DNA from: Morinoia aosen
Taxonomy: Eukaryota > Arthropoda > Malacostraca > Amphipoda > Talitridae
Length of the DNA stretch: 64,000 nt
Assembly (NCBI GenBank): GCA_030386875.1
Contig: CM059562.1
Coordinates: 67,020,201 to 67,084,200 of the forward strand
Direction: 5' to 3'
Shown: positions 1-11,575 of the stretch, one piece after another
Position numbering within the stretch: position 1 is the stretch's first letter
Layout of the letters: each line of letters starts with the position of its first letter
Notes under the pieces: generated by a model
Database searches by the model: none
Told to the model about the DNA's origin: nothing
What the model saw: only the letters and a program-made list of their open reading frames with translations
Made by a program: the position numbers and the translations under genes

Positions 1-1087
1 ATTGTGTTATTTATTTATCTGCACAGTTGAGTATGTCAAAGATACACGTGCAGTCTCCAGCTAGCGCAAGCCAGCGGTGGAAGACGAAGCCCAAGAATAG
101 TTTTTGCCATCCCAGCGCAGTCGTCAACTGAATTCCAGAATGAGCTGCACTCTGCACATTCACCTGTATATGAAAAAAGTGTATACCCTAATGAAGCAAC
201 CATAAGACCTAAGACCCGCTCATATTTCAAGTTTGACGTCATAAATATGTATGACATTTCACAGCTCAGCTATGCGATTAAACCAATACCTGCGTGTCTG
301 TGGTTACCACACCACGAAATTGTAGCAAGTCATTCTCGGTTGCATCACGGCTGACCCGGTATGACGAAAACACGTCGTTCATGTATTGAATGGACTCGTG
401 ATTTTAGGATGTAATCAGTGAAATTGATTGTCTACGTGGCTAGAGATTTCTAACTACGCTTCATCTACTTTTAGGCGCTCATCGTGTCTACTGTCGTTGG
501 AAAACATGCATCACGTTTAATACGGGGTTGTAAAATTAGATGATAGCGTGATTCATGCAAACTTTGGTCTTCGAAAAGTAAATTACGTCGACAATATTCG
601 TTCATTCATCATAGCCTTGGGATAATGCTAGAGAAGTCCAGGTTGTGCCCCGGGAATGACATGTAGGAGTTCTCGGGACCAGAAACCCTGTGCATAAAAT
701 TTATGAAGGTAAATAGTTTAAGAAATCTATCATACGGGATAATTAAAAATTATTAACTTCAAATTTACATTTGAGCTGACAGGAAATTGAGACTGTAGAC
801 GAATTTATTTCTTGAAATCCTATTTGAGAGCATAAAAATAGAAATCCATGGCGTCACAAAATAAAGTGCGAATTAAATCAGTAACTGGAACAAATCGAAA
901 CCCTGATCGGCTACTGAACACAATGCATTCAGATGAGTACTATTTAAGTCGGTAAACCAAAACAGCTCCTGAATATCAAAATATGCTAAGATCTTGAGAC
1001 CATTCTGGGGAATCATAGAATTTATATGATTCATAGAGTTTGCACGTGTAGATTATAAGTAGGATACACTCGGTCCTCGAGTTATAG
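1..1087. other. AT-rich sequence, nothing recognised
   Basis: No reading frame here looks like a gene, and no repeat or RNA signal is visible. The short open frames present are expected by chance in DNA of this composition. Confidence 0.6.
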
Positions 1088-1233
1088 ATCATTTTTTGTG
1101 CGAACCTCAACTCATGCAAATTAGTCTTAGTCTCATTTATTAAACTGAACGATGCTAAGCTCAAGTTATGAACAACACAAGGATTAACTCGGCCTAATTT
1201 TATCTGAGCAAGTTGAGGTTCGCATAAGATGAT
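1088..1233. repeat. Foldback (imperfect inverted repeat)
   Basis: A left arm at 1088-1112, containing gcgaacctcaact, is matched in inverted orientation by a right arm at 1211-1233, containing agttgaggttcgc. The 14-base core is perfect, the match extends outward with small gaps, and the loop is about 98 bases. The right-arm side continues weakly inward (the short word attag recurs). It could be the relic of a small inverted-repeat transposon or a chance hairpin. No flanking target duplication was seen. Confidence 0.6.
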
Positions 1234-3100
1234 GCTGTAGGTCTGACGTCCATAGAACACATTTGAAGTTTATTGCCTTCTTAAATGCTGCCTTTGCGTT
1301 ACTGTAGCGGGCGGGTTTGCGACCGCCTGTTACAGAGGCTCTAAAAACCTTGAGCAGGTTGATACAATAAACACAAGCACGAGTTTTGAAGCTGTTTTAA
1401 CCAACCAGAGGTCTTTTCAGACTGAATATACGTGAATTATTTGAATCGAAAGAGATTGATTGGAATGTATGAGGTAGAAATCTTATGCTTAAACTACGAT
1501 CACATTGAGTGGTTCTGAAATATGAATTATTTTATCCCCTTGTTCTGAACATAGTCATATTCTCTAATAATAATAATAAAAAATTATACAAACATTAGGT
1601 GTCTGTAATTGCCAGGATAAAAAGTAATGAATTCGTCGTGCGGAAAAATTGTTTACCAGTCAAAATACATGAGAAATTATATTAAAATTAAAATTTTATT
1701 TAATTAACATTAATATAAAAGCTATTAATTCGTTTCAAAACTCTGAAAGAATGCACAAGAGCCCTGGTCATCCTCATTCTTTTTCGCTAGGCTTGTGGTG
1801 ATGCTGTATTATCGAGAAGTTTACGGGCATTGTTCAAAAATTTATGCTGTGAAATTTGTTTAGCTTAGTTTGTTCATTAGCTTAGTTTTAGTTTAGTTCA
1901 GTTAAGTGCAGTTTCGTAGCTTCGATACTTCCAAACTGTTTAGTTAGAGCAGGTATCTCTGACGACACGAAGGTTCCGCTAGCCTTGCTGTAATAAGGGC
2001 CCATAGCCAGTGAAGTAGGTAAATGTGACTGTATTCCTTTTTTAGCGCAATAAAATACGTACCAAATAAGAAAGAAAATTGCAGAGAGGGAAAAAATGTT
2101 AAGGAAATACGTGCAACACAAATAAGCAAATGAGATAAAACCCTCAATAGCGTAGCCTCATATTTAGAGGAAAATAAAAACAAATTATTTAAATTCATTG
2201 TAGGGTATTTGATTCCTGGCCAGCGCTAGGCAGCCAACCCATGACTCCCAAACGAGCAGTTATATAAAAAATTCATTTTTGCTAAAACACTGAATTTGAA
2301 CAAGGAACATAAACGTTTAAAACACTTCAAGTGCTAACATTATCACCAGGAGAGGAAAGTATATCAGAGTCAAACTATAATTGGAATTGACTTTCTGACT
2401 GGTGAATTACACTACATGTCCACAACAAGTTCTGTTGAAAGCGTTAGCATCATAATTTGCTATTGGCATGATTGGTTTCATCGAGTGCCTTGTTTGCTGA
2501 AATTTGAACTCTTTCGTATATAATATCAGGGACTCTGGATTTTCCTACACGCTCCAGTGAAATACTCATGCTGCAACCCTGAGCATCATGTTCTAGTTCA
2601 ACACGAAAGCTTAATTTCAGTTTTCGTAGAGACCTCGGATTTAACAACTTTCATTGAAAGCTAAATAGATATTTAAACTACTGTCGTTTATTGATAGAAG
2701 AAGCCTTAATTGTTGAATAATTTACCCTAATAAGCATTCCATAAAGAGAGACAGCAAGAGAATCCATGGGGCACTTTTTTTCACGTGTCAAGGAGCCTAG
2801 AGTGAAGTTTTTCATCAAAAGTAAGTAGAAGAAAAGGAAAAAATAAAATGACGGATATCCTTAGAGCTTAATAATGGTGATCCTCTTCTTAACCAGCACC
2901 CGCTACTATACGAAGTTGCATAACTAGAAAGCAAGGAACACCTGCAGAACAACTGTTATTTCACAAGCATGTCTTTAAGGAGTTATAGAACATTTTAGAG
3001 CCCGGCGCAAGACGTACGCAGAGACGATGCGAGAGAAGCTTGTACTCGCATCTCCAGCTGTTGAAGGCAGTTTTGGGGTCGTGTCAGGGGAGACTGCTTG
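1234..3100. other. AT-rich sequence with a TTAG-rich patch
   Basis: No gene is recognised. A short patch at about 1858-1910 is a degenerate run of ttagttt and ttagctt words. At about 1930-1985 the plus strand has a gttagagc word followed about 30 bases later by ggttccgctagcc, which loosely resembles the A and B boxes of a tRNA-like sequence. The fit is too poor to call a tRNA gene or SINE. Confidence 0.5.
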
Positions 3101-3255
3101 CATGAACGCTATCGTCATTCAGCAAGAAAGTTTTTTGATCTAAAAAAAATAGCTGTAAGCAAGAACGCTATCGTTATTCAGCACAAAATTTCTTTGACAC
3201 AAAACAGAATAACTGTAGCAAGAACGATATCGTCATTTAGCGCGAAAGTTGTTTC
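3101..3255. repeat. 59-bp tandem repeat, about 2.6 copies
   Basis: The word gaacgctatcgtcattcagc and close variants recur at 3104, 3163 and 3222, giving an exact spacing of 59 bases twice. The third copy is truncated. Copies differ by scattered substitutions, so this is an old local duplication. No coding function is implied. Confidence 0.85.
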
Positions 3256-5903
3256 GAGTGAGTTTCCAGTGTCCTTCCTAGAAATTTTAATCCTTCCCTA
3301 AACTTGGTAATAAATTTTCTGAAAGTACATTCAAGTCCACTAATAGTGTAAAATAATATATTTTTTAACCCTTTTTCGAATTTTTTAATCTAGTGGTCAG
3401 GTTTGTTTTTCCGAGCTGCAGAAACGCTAGAAGTGCTAGAAAGTTAAATGTTGTTGTGGAAGCAGAAGAGAATAAAAGAATTTCTCTCGTTCCTCTACGC
3501 ACGTCGACACACTTTAGTGCCTCTTACGACACCCAAGACGCACAGTTTGCCTCGTGACAGAAAGGGGTGGGAGCTCAACCGAGAAGTTCGCTGCAAGCAA
3601 ATTTTGATGGCTCGCGTCTTGTCGTATTGCTCAACGTGCTAACACTTGCTTTCATCGTATGGTCCAACATGAACAATCTTTGGTCAAATGTTTCCTCCTC
3701 GAAGCTTGTATTGAAAATTGGAATTCAATTTTCAATTTATTTCTATGTGGATTTCATTGGTGGTATTGAAAACAAGGTTTTATTGAATTGAAATTACACA
3801 ATTTAACACACTAAAAATCCGAATACAGAGATCTTCTCATAAATTGTCCAAGCGAATACCTACACTCAATTTTAATCATAACCCCAAAAAATGAGTAAAA
3901 ATTTCATAAAAATCGCTAAAACCTGTTGATGAACTCAGGCATGAACGGTTCTGTTTTCTTGTCTTCACGTTGAGGAGGCACACCGGGCGCACAAGCATGC
4001 ATCATTTCTGGTTTGCCCGTCTCTTACATTGTCTTCCGTACGGTATTATAGACTGTCTCTGCAGGCTTTTGGCCGACCGGAGCCGGCCTGCGTGCGCCAC
4101 CCTTTACAAGGACTCGGGCGTAGCCTCGCCGAAGGAGTCACGATGTTGCACTTTTTCTCCGCCATCTTCGGGTTATAATAAAGGAGACTCTCGAGGATTC
4201 TCTGCCAAGATGGACTGGAGGACCCTCAACTCTGGGATAATGCAGTACTCTTTCTCAAGACTTGCCGCGCTTCACTTTTTAGAGCTGAAAAGTGTGCTGG
4301 CCCATGAGACCGGCTCTAATATGAAGAGTTTGGTAACTTGGATAAAAAGATACGGGACTCCATTGTAACCATTCTCCTCGTTGAACTTCGAGTCATTTTG
4401 AAAGTCGTGTACATTTATTAATGGGGATGTGTTTTACTTTATACCTGTCATTGACTCGCAAAGTTATAGCCCATTTTGCTGAGACGGTTCTGCTTTACTG
4501 TTCATTTTCAGCCGCCCTCAAGCCTCGCAAAAATAAAAAGCTTGTAACATTACACTGGTTAGAAAACTCCTAGTATTTTCGCATGCTATTTATTACATAA
4601 CTGCTGAGCGTTTGCAATTATATTACTCGATTTCTTAGCATTTTGTTTACCAATGAATTAAATTTTTCCAAGAACGATGTCGGATCATCATCACCAAAAT
4701 CATTAACTCATGTGAACTTCACTGCCTAATGCCGCTCGTTTTGATCTTCCAAAAATTTGTTTACTGAGGTTCGTGTTTTGTCTGCTTGTAACTGTGTTCA
4801 TCGAAACAATTCGCTTTCGGAAGCTGGGAAGCAAATTTATCCTTATCTTCAAAGAAACTCTCATTGATGTAAAGTGCCAAAAACTGGCACTGAAGCTACG
4901 TTCTTAAAAACTCAGCAAACTCCCAAAATCAGGTAACTGCATTCCAGTCCAGAGATAAGCTAGGGACTCAGCTGCTCACTGTGGAATCGATGGGTGCGGT
5001 GAAATTTTTAGGAACTTCTTACTATTTTTTGTTACGTTAGTTTTGTTAGTATTATTTTTTTGCTGTACACTGCATGATCATTATTCTCTCCTAAAAAACA
5101 GCAAGACAGCAAGTTCTGATTTACTGTCCTTCCAACAAATATTCAATGTTCAAATAACTAAAAAACAAAAATTGACGCTAAGACTCTTTCACTCTTGGAC
5201 CTATTTTTATCTAATGAAGAATTATCAAGTTGTAAAATAGTATATGCTTGTCATTAAAATACAGCAGCTTAGTATTTAGTACATCAAATGAAATACATTC
5301 CTCTAAGATTTGCAGCCCTCGAAGCAAAACGTAACCCTTCTACGAACTCAGTGACGAGCAATTTAGAATTTTATTTTGTTCCACAAATGTTTCCTAGAGC
5401 AGAAACATTTCACGTCTATTTTGCGTCGAATTCAACTTTGCGCTAGCTACAAGTCGAGACAAACATGGTTAATAATTGACCACCATTGTTTCTCTCCATA
5501 TATTAAAAAACTCAAGTACAGCATTCATTACTAGATCTGGTAAAATTGATTAATCACACGGGTTATATCCTCCGGTTTACCAGCAGTTTCAATTGGTCTA
5601 CTTATAGTGATTGTTACACTCAAAATTTTAGCTAGGCGAGGCATAACGAAGAGCTAAATGCGTGGGCGAATATCGAAACTTAAGGATACTGATAAAGTCA
5701 TTTTCATAGAGCACCAGACAAGCAATAGATAGGCAAAAAATGTCATTCGGTAGAGCACAAGTGAGGATGTTTGCGGAGGCGTGCGACGAGAGGGAGAGTG
5801 AGTCTTGATTCTAGTTGCAGGGGATGACACCGAGCCTTGAGCGATGTGTCTCCTCGTCATCAATCACATGTGTAATCCCATTAGAAGGTGAAGGGTATCA
5901 TAC
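3256..5903. other. Unassigned sequence
   Basis: No supported gene. A 132-codon open frame at 3970-4368 on the plus strand lies in a locally GC-richer patch (about 3960-4330). It has no domain I recognise and no convincing splice sites, so it is left uncalled. The remainder is AT-rich. Confidence 0.5.
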
Positions 5904-5981
5904 CTGACACTTCGGTGTTAAATCCTTGAGCTTCTTCAAAAGGATACACGCTTTCAATAGCCGAGCAGCGTCTGGCTCTGG
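5904..5981 (-). CDS. Possible 26-codon internal exon, unknown protein
   Basis: On the minus strand a 78-base segment is open in one frame and bounded by a cag|gtatga donor and an agcag acceptor. A stop codon sits immediately upstream in the same frame. The predicted peptide is Leu/Lys-rich and helix-like (ARLLKACILLKKLKDL within it). The polypyrimidine tract before the acceptor is weak and the segment is very short, so chance is a real alternative. No family is recognised. Confidence 0.12.
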
Positions 5982-6723
5982 CTGCTAATTCCATTTCTTT
6001 CTGCCCATAATAGCTTGATTTCAATGCGCCATTGCATGGGCACTCGTTCGATGCTGGTGCAGAAACTCGAGTCACGCACCAATCATCAACTCTTGGATGT
6101 CACTCGCTCATTCCGCGTGGTTTTCGAGAGCGGAAACTAAAGCCACAGCAGCCGCATAAAATATCAAATAAAACATATGTTTCTAGCTCGAGCTTAGAGC
6201 TGAAAAATGCACAGGTGAAAGTTATGCAAAATTTTGATAGACTTACTGATAATAAAAAATACTTTCAATACTTCTGTTTTCGATCGATACTTCCAACTGG
6301 AAATAGAATGATGCGTTTCAGGTCAGTTGTTCTCAGCAGTCTCCTTCGTTCATTATTCTATTATACATCGAGGCCGTAAAAACGTGTTCTAATCGCTTCA
6401 CCAGCAGCCCGGTTAATGAACCTTATTACCGTCTGAGAAAGGCCTTCAGCAAAGCAGTCTCATTATCATATCTCTGTAAAATGCTAACATTAAGACAATG
6501 CCCAGCGCAGGCGAAGAGCCTCGGACACTCGAGCATCAGTGAGTCTGATTCATAGGAGGCTTGCATCGTCCAGTATATGAGCGGAATGTCTATTTCCAGG
6601 CAATGGCATCTGTCCTTTATTTTTCTGGTATCCTTTAAGGAAGTGTGGAGAGCATCTTCGGCTTCGTCCTCATTTTGACGCTCACTGACTGAAAACCACA
6701 GTGTATACAACTGCACTTGCACA
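5982..6723. other. Unassigned sequence
   Basis: Open frames on both strands (for example 6032-6379 plus and 6426-6722 minus) show no recognisable motif and no codon bias. Nothing else was seen. Confidence 0.5.
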
Positions 6724-6812
6724 GCATGTAAACAACTCTAACTGCACTGCATGCAAACAATTGTAACTGCACTGCGTGTAAAAATTGCAACAACTGCTTG
6801 TAAACAACACAA
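6724..6812. repeat. 25-bp tandem repeat, about 3.5 copies
   Basis: The word gcatgtaaacaa and variants start at 6724, 6749 and 6774, followed by a shortened copy. The first two units are both 25 bases and the third is 22. The plus strand is rich in actgcact and taaacaac words. This is a small diverged minisatellite. Confidence 0.85.
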
Positions 6813-8590
6813 TTTCAATTTAGGAGTTATTGGTCCACTTCTCAACTATATAAATGCCGTTAAGACGCGGTAAATGGCTAGCACTATTATGAAGTCACTC
6901 TACTGTTTTTATCAAGTCCAGTGAACTTCGATCTAATTTTGAGATGATGAGCTTGATGAGATTTTTTTTAGCTTAACATAGGGTGTTGATAAGCAATTTT
7001 TCGCTGCGGCTTCAAACATTTCCGCTAGCGAGGTGAGAAACTATTGCCAATGCCAGCTTTTAGCCTGAAAACACTTTCCAATGTTTGACAGACGCCAGTT
7101 GTAGACATTTTACGCTTTCAATAACCAATGATTAAAACTGGTCACTTTTGAAACATATGGGATTATTTCTTTGTGTTTACTGTGTAGACTCTGTAATAGT
7201 TGAACAATACATCAGAAGAAGAGGTATCTCAGCCTCTTTGATTCCTCTTCACTATAGTTCAATCATTGACACTCAGGCGCAAGGCCTAATAGTTTCTACT
7301 CCGAACTGTAATGGGGAAATCGCTAAGAAAAGCCAAGACCCGAGAGAATATAAAGGTGTGCTCGAACAATTTGGTCTAAAATTACAAATACTGGCAGCCC
7401 ATTTTGTCACCAAGAAAAGTGCGATACAGGAAAACAAAATTAACACAATAACTATGGGTTAGAAACTGAAGAATTTTCAGAGAGGCTTTCAGAATTTCGT
7501 ATGTTATCCTTTGGCTAAGTTAAACTGCCATTGGTTAGGACATGTTCAAATACATATGAGCAACATTTACCAACAAAATTTTGAAATTGTCCCAGCGTAG
7601 AGCTTTTTCATAATTTTACTGTGAAATCATATTTCTACTTCTAACTTTCGTTAGTGATTCCACGATTTAAACAAGACTACCTGAATTTATTTCAATGTAT
7701 CCCAATACTTACATTCAACTCTTCATTTTAGTTAAGTGGAAAATGAATCCTGAAATCAACTTCTATTAGCTGGTAACTTCCTCAGTACTATATTTTACTA
7801 ATAAATCTGTACGTACAGCATTGTAGTACTCACATGTCTGTGCAAGAACTGCTATATTGCTTCAGGACTTCCCACAGGTGAAATGAGTCACCAGAGCTTC
7901 TGAGTGAGCGCAGTACAGTGTAAACTTTAATGATAAATCATGAACTATGAAATAAATAGAAATGGAGCTCCATCAAACTTGAGGCTGCTCGATAATTCCG
8001 CATGTTAGGGAGTTAATTGAGCTACAAAGCAGAAGAGCTAAAAGGATTAGGGTTGAAATGCAAATACAGCACGAAACCAAACATCTTCAGATCCTAGACA
8101 AGTTAAACAAATTGGTTACAGGCATTTCAGCCCATGTAATTCTAAAGGATTTGCGACATTCCATGCAAATCAGTAAAAATGCATACATTCAGTCTGTGTG
8201 TCCTCTCCTTCTGATGATCGGGTCGAAACAAAAAGTTACTCCTGAGTATTGTTAGTCAAAATCACGGGTTCACAAAAGCTACTGAGGGTATTCGACACAA
8301 AGCTAGCACACAAGAAAAACATTTTTAAGTATCTTTACATTAATTTCAAAGCTGCAAATCATGATTTCTCTAACTTACTGTGAACGCAAAATATTTGAAA
8401 AGTTCGAGTAGAGATAGAAAAAAATTAATGGATGTAAGTATTTTCATATATTCTGTATAAAGAAGCAAATTCCACCATTTCCAGACTCAATTATTGCAAT
8501 TTCTGTGCGACCCGAGACATATGAAGCATTAGAATTAAAATTGTTATTACCTCGTGGCAGCTAAGATTTATTTTTCATTACCTTCGGTAG
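6813..8590. other. AT-rich sequence, nothing recognised
   Basis: A 104-codon open frame at 7148-7462 on the plus strand has no family resemblance, no splice context and no codon bias. No repeat or RNA gene was found. Confidence 0.5.
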
Positions 8591-8767
8591 CTCATAAGCT
8601 CGCTACCAATTCCAGCAGATGACATAGAGGAAAGCATTGCCCGGATCCAGGCCAACGGTAGATTAGGGCCGTTTGTTAGCTGCGAGGTGAAGGATGAGTG
8701 CGAGACTGTGGTTATTAAAGGCGGGATTAACGACCGCAGCATGCAGACTCCCGCATTACCCTATTAA
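8591..8767 (+). CDS. Short open frame with coding-like codon bias, unknown
   Basis: This 58-codon frame ends at a TAA and opens right after a TAG, with no ATG near its start, so it would have to be an exon or a gene fragment. In the stretch I tallied, about 61% of third codon positions are G or C, well above the AT-rich surroundings. The peptide is hydrophilic and contains the run DDIEESIARIQANGRLGPFV. A possible acceptor (ttccag) lies at its left and a possible donor (gag|gtgaag) in mid-frame. Its right end overlaps a repeat block shared with 10.3 kb, so it may instead be part of a dispersed element. No family is recognised. Confidence 0.22.
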   Translation, partial: LISSLPIPADDIEESIARIQANGRLGPFVSCEVKDECETVVIKGGINDRSMQTPALPY

Positions 8768-8799
8768 AAATTAAGGGAGTAGCATGGTTGATTAAGGGA
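8743..8799 (+). repeat. Dispersed repeat block, copy 1
   Basis: This block matches 10299-10357 in inverted orientation at roughly 78% over 50 bases. The core taccctattaaaaatta is identical in both copies. On its minus strand it contains an A-box-like tagggtaatgcgg, and nearby a T-arm-like gcggtcgttaatcccgc. A tRNA-derived SINE is therefore one explanation, though the copies diverge beyond the block. Confidence 0.6.
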
Positions 8800-8911
8800 G
8801 ACAGCGGTGAATTAAAGGAGTATTAAGCGAACCGAGGCCTCTTCCCTTCTGACACTTCCAGGGCGCGACTCATAAGCGCGATGCGAGCAAGTTCTCCCAT
8901 GGTTCTACCAC

Positions 8912-8933
8912 AGGCCACCTGTTCAGGTGGCCT
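8912..8933. repeat. Perfect palindrome with 2-base loop
   Basis: The sequence aggccacctg, then tt, then caggtggcct forms a perfect 10-bp inverted repeat in a GC-rich patch. It could extrude as a cruciform or be a chance palindrome. No terminator context exists in this eukaryotic-type sequence. Confidence 0.8.
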
Positions 8934-9426
8934 CTAGGCGAAATGTCTGCCACCTTTCTCGAGAGAAATGACGGTTACCGTCTTTCGCGTCAGTTTTGAA
9001 GTTGGTGTTGTGCGTGACACATGTCTGGATCGTGTCTCTATTGTTTAAAACGTTTCAAGTAGTGTTAGAGTGTGTATCAGTGCGAGTGTGTATTACGTGA
9101 GGGTGTATAGTACGTGAGGGTGTCAGAAGAAACAAGAGATGGAAGAGACGTAGAATGCTGGTCTGTAGAGGCATTATTTCAAGAGCATGAACGGAGCAAG
9201 GACCCCACTGCTAGCACCCCACCACTTCGGTCAATTGATATTTGTGACGATTCATCGTTGTGGTGGGGTTGGTAGCGAAGGCAAAACCTCAATGTGAGCA
9301 ATGTAAAAGCAACAAAATGTGGAAACCAAACCTGAATTTTCCCTCGTCAGTCTTCAGCAACCTTTGAATTGAAGGACGTTCTTGAAGGTGATCGACGATG
9401 TGTTCAGATACATATTTGTGTGTGTA

Positions 9427-9530
9427 GGGGGGGGCGGGGTTGTGTGTGGGTGTGGGAGTAGATGTGTGGGAGGGGGGTGTGGGGAGGGTTTGTGTGTGGG
9501 GATAGGTGGGGGAGTGTGTGTATATGAATA
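9427..9530 (+). repeat. G-rich/GT-rich simple sequence with G-quadruplex motif
   Basis: The plus strand is almost entirely G and T here, with runs of three to eight G. Positions 9468-9488 fit the canonical G-quadruplex pattern: four runs of at least three G separated by loops of one to three bases. The complementary strand gives a stop-free Pro/Thr/His-rich reading frame (9354-9554) that the simple sequence explains. Confidence 0.9.
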
Positions 9531-9695
9531 GCCGGTGTAATTAAGCTCGGGCAAGGTAAAGATATTTTATTTTCCTTTCTAATTTTTTTGTTATGTATAT
9601 AGCTACGAGTATATTCTTTAAACGACCCTAGGGTATTGTTGCTATATTCTTTTCAAGGTACATTTATATTGTTCCCTGCAGGCTTTCGCCTCCAA

Positions 9696-10071
9696 GGCTG
9701 CGTACAGCTGATTTCCCATTATTGCACGTTCAACCGTTGACGCTTCTCAACCAAATATAGCCAGTTGCCCATTAATTACCTTAGTTATTGCGTTGCGAAA
9801 ACTTCAAGCATAAGTTATACGTCACAAACATGTCCCATTAATGTCAGCTTAATAATGAACACGCACCCTTGAAATTTTCTGCAAGTGAGTAGGGATGTAT
9901 TTAATTTACATACTCTGGTACATTTTTTTTGTGCTATCAACCGTGTTTGCTTATGATGAATTGATTAATCGCGCAAGAACTAAGGTAATTCAAGGGCAAA
10001 CTGGTTATAATCGGTTTGAGCAGTGTGACGGTTTGAAAGTGTGACTAATGGGAAATCAGCTGTGCGCAGCC
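9696..10071. mobile_element. 376-bp foldback MITE-like element
   Basis: The outermost 26 bases of the two ends match in inverted orientation with a single mismatch: ggctgcgtacagctgattt... on the left, and the complement of ...aaatcagctgtgcgcagcc on the right. The similarity continues inward with small gaps over roughly 120 bases per arm (about 9696-9814 and 9950-10071), including shared taccttagtt and cataag words. The centre of about 135 bases is unpaired. There is no coding capacity, as expected for a miniature inverted-repeat element moved in trans. No clear target-site duplication is visible, so the superfamily is not assigned. Confidence 0.8.
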
Positions 10072-10298
10072 GTTTTTTTAAATTAAATTAAGAGGTGGCC
10101 ATCCTGGGCCTCTCATGATTCTTCGATGGTGAATAGGAGAAACTGGTCGCGCCTTGGGAGCGCGACGGTAGTGCTCCATGCTGAGCCATGCGTGGCCACC
10201 GGTTGGGACAGAGGTGCAGGGGCGCCTATAAAGTGGACACTTCGAAGTTGCCTCATAGGAGACGCATGGATGAAACAACCATGCATATTTGGGAGCGC

Positions 10299-10357
10299 TC
10301 CCAAGAATCACCGATGCCACTCCTATAATTTTTAATAGGGTAGTGCGCTCGATTGAA
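10299..10357 (-). repeat. Dispersed repeat block, copy 2
   Basis: This is the inverted counterpart of 8743-8799. On the plus strand it runs into tagggtagtgcgc, close to a polymerase III A box, and gattagaatct about 47 bases further on is close to a B box. The minus strand reads as an open frame containing GRDSNLRSSAPSCYSIERTT, the kind of spurious peptide often produced by interspersed tRNA-derived repeats. A SINE fragment at about 10080-10440 is plausible but not proven. Confidence 0.5.
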
Positions 10358-10439
10358 TAGCAAGAAGGTGCAGAAGAGCGCAGATTAGAATCTCTTCCTG
10401 TCCTACCGCTGGTGAGGCACACAATGGACAGGAACGGAG

Positions 10440-11297
10440 CGTTACACCTTCACATGCATGTTTACGCATCGAACTACAGACACAAAATGCTGTCACTCTT
10501 CCCTCATTGCTGAGTCTTCAAGATTGAAATGCCTTCCTTCTGCTCAATGTTTTATAAAGGGAGCCCCGCATGAACAAATTGCTTGGGAGTTTACTCAGCA
10601 AATCAGCGCATTAAATTAAGAGCACTGGCCTTTCCGTACATCCGTTAATTAAGTTGTGGAACAGAACCAACGTGGCATATGTTATATTGTAACTAGTCGA
10701 AATTAAATCAAGGGGCGTTTCAAGTTTGACTGTTGGATGGAGGAATTCATGAAAAAGTAAAATTTATTAGCATTCATTCCTTCCAAATTTGTTTTCATGC
10801 CTGTACATTCTAAAATCACTGAGTTAACTTGATTCCTTGTTAACTGATATAACAGAATCACAACGCGACATTCAGTCATCATGAGCACTTCAGACTCTAA
10901 TTCGCCTTAAACTAATCTCGTGAAACTGAATGTTTTCATCTCTCTTTAAAGAAAATTTAATCTCATAAATTACTAGAGCTAATAGTGGTATAATCCTAAA
11001 AAATCCAAAAATCTTTTTTAAGACAAGTCGAAAGAGAATAGATTGAACGTCACCTTTCAATCTTAAATTGTTACAAACTTCATTAAACCGTCCAATTCGC
11101 GAAAAGTTATAATACTGAACTCACAAGATGAGTGGAAAATGAAATTCTTTGAATTCCGAAATTTTTTCTTCAAGTTCTTCAGCGTTTTACTTTACTCTAG
11201 AACTATTCTCGAAATAAATTCTTCTGATTTATGATTTCAAATGGAAGGCTAAAAAATCTTCACATTCAGAGACCAAGATCAGTGAATTTAATCTTTC
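10440..11297. other. AT-rich sequence, nothing recognised
   Basis: No gene, RNA or repeat signal was seen. Confidence 0.6.
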
Positions 11298-11575
11298 AGC
11301 AGCCACAGCTGCCAAAATATACGTCGTGGATAAGCCGCAGCTGCCAACAATTATTACGGTGCCCAAGATACGCCACAGATGCCGACCATTACGCGGTTAT
11401 AGATAAACTACGGCTGACAATAGTTACGGAGTCATGGATATGCCACGGCTGCCAACCATTACAGAGTGTTGGGGACACTACTGCTGACAACAGTTACAGA
11501 GTCCTGGATAAGCCAAGGCTACCAACAAGTACGCAGCCGTGGATATGCCACGGCTGCCACTCGAGTACACACGTG
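11298..11575. repeat. Degenerate 35-bp minisatellite, about 7-8 copies
   Basis: Variants of gatatgccacggctgccaac recur at 11329, 11367, 11402, 11437, 11474, 11507 and 11542. Spacings are 33 to 38 bases, mostly 35. Units are considerably diverged. The 139-codon plus-strand frame across it (11231-11650) is best explained by the repeat rather than by a gene. Confidence 0.9.

Noticed and set aside
61..260. Gene running off the left edge
   Set aside because: The 73-codon minus frame has no motif, codon bias or splice signal. Nothing indicates a gene crossing the boundary.
1930..1985. tRNA or SINE on the plus strand
   Set aside because: A gttagagc word and a ggttccgctagcc word have suitable spacing, but the T arm does not pair properly and the acceptor ends do not match.
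5745..5830. SINE head (ggtagagca on the plus strand)
   Set aside because: No acceptable B box follows at tRNA-like distance.
9354..9554. Pro/Thr/His-rich minus-strand protein
   Set aside because: It is the complement of the G/T simple-sequence tract.
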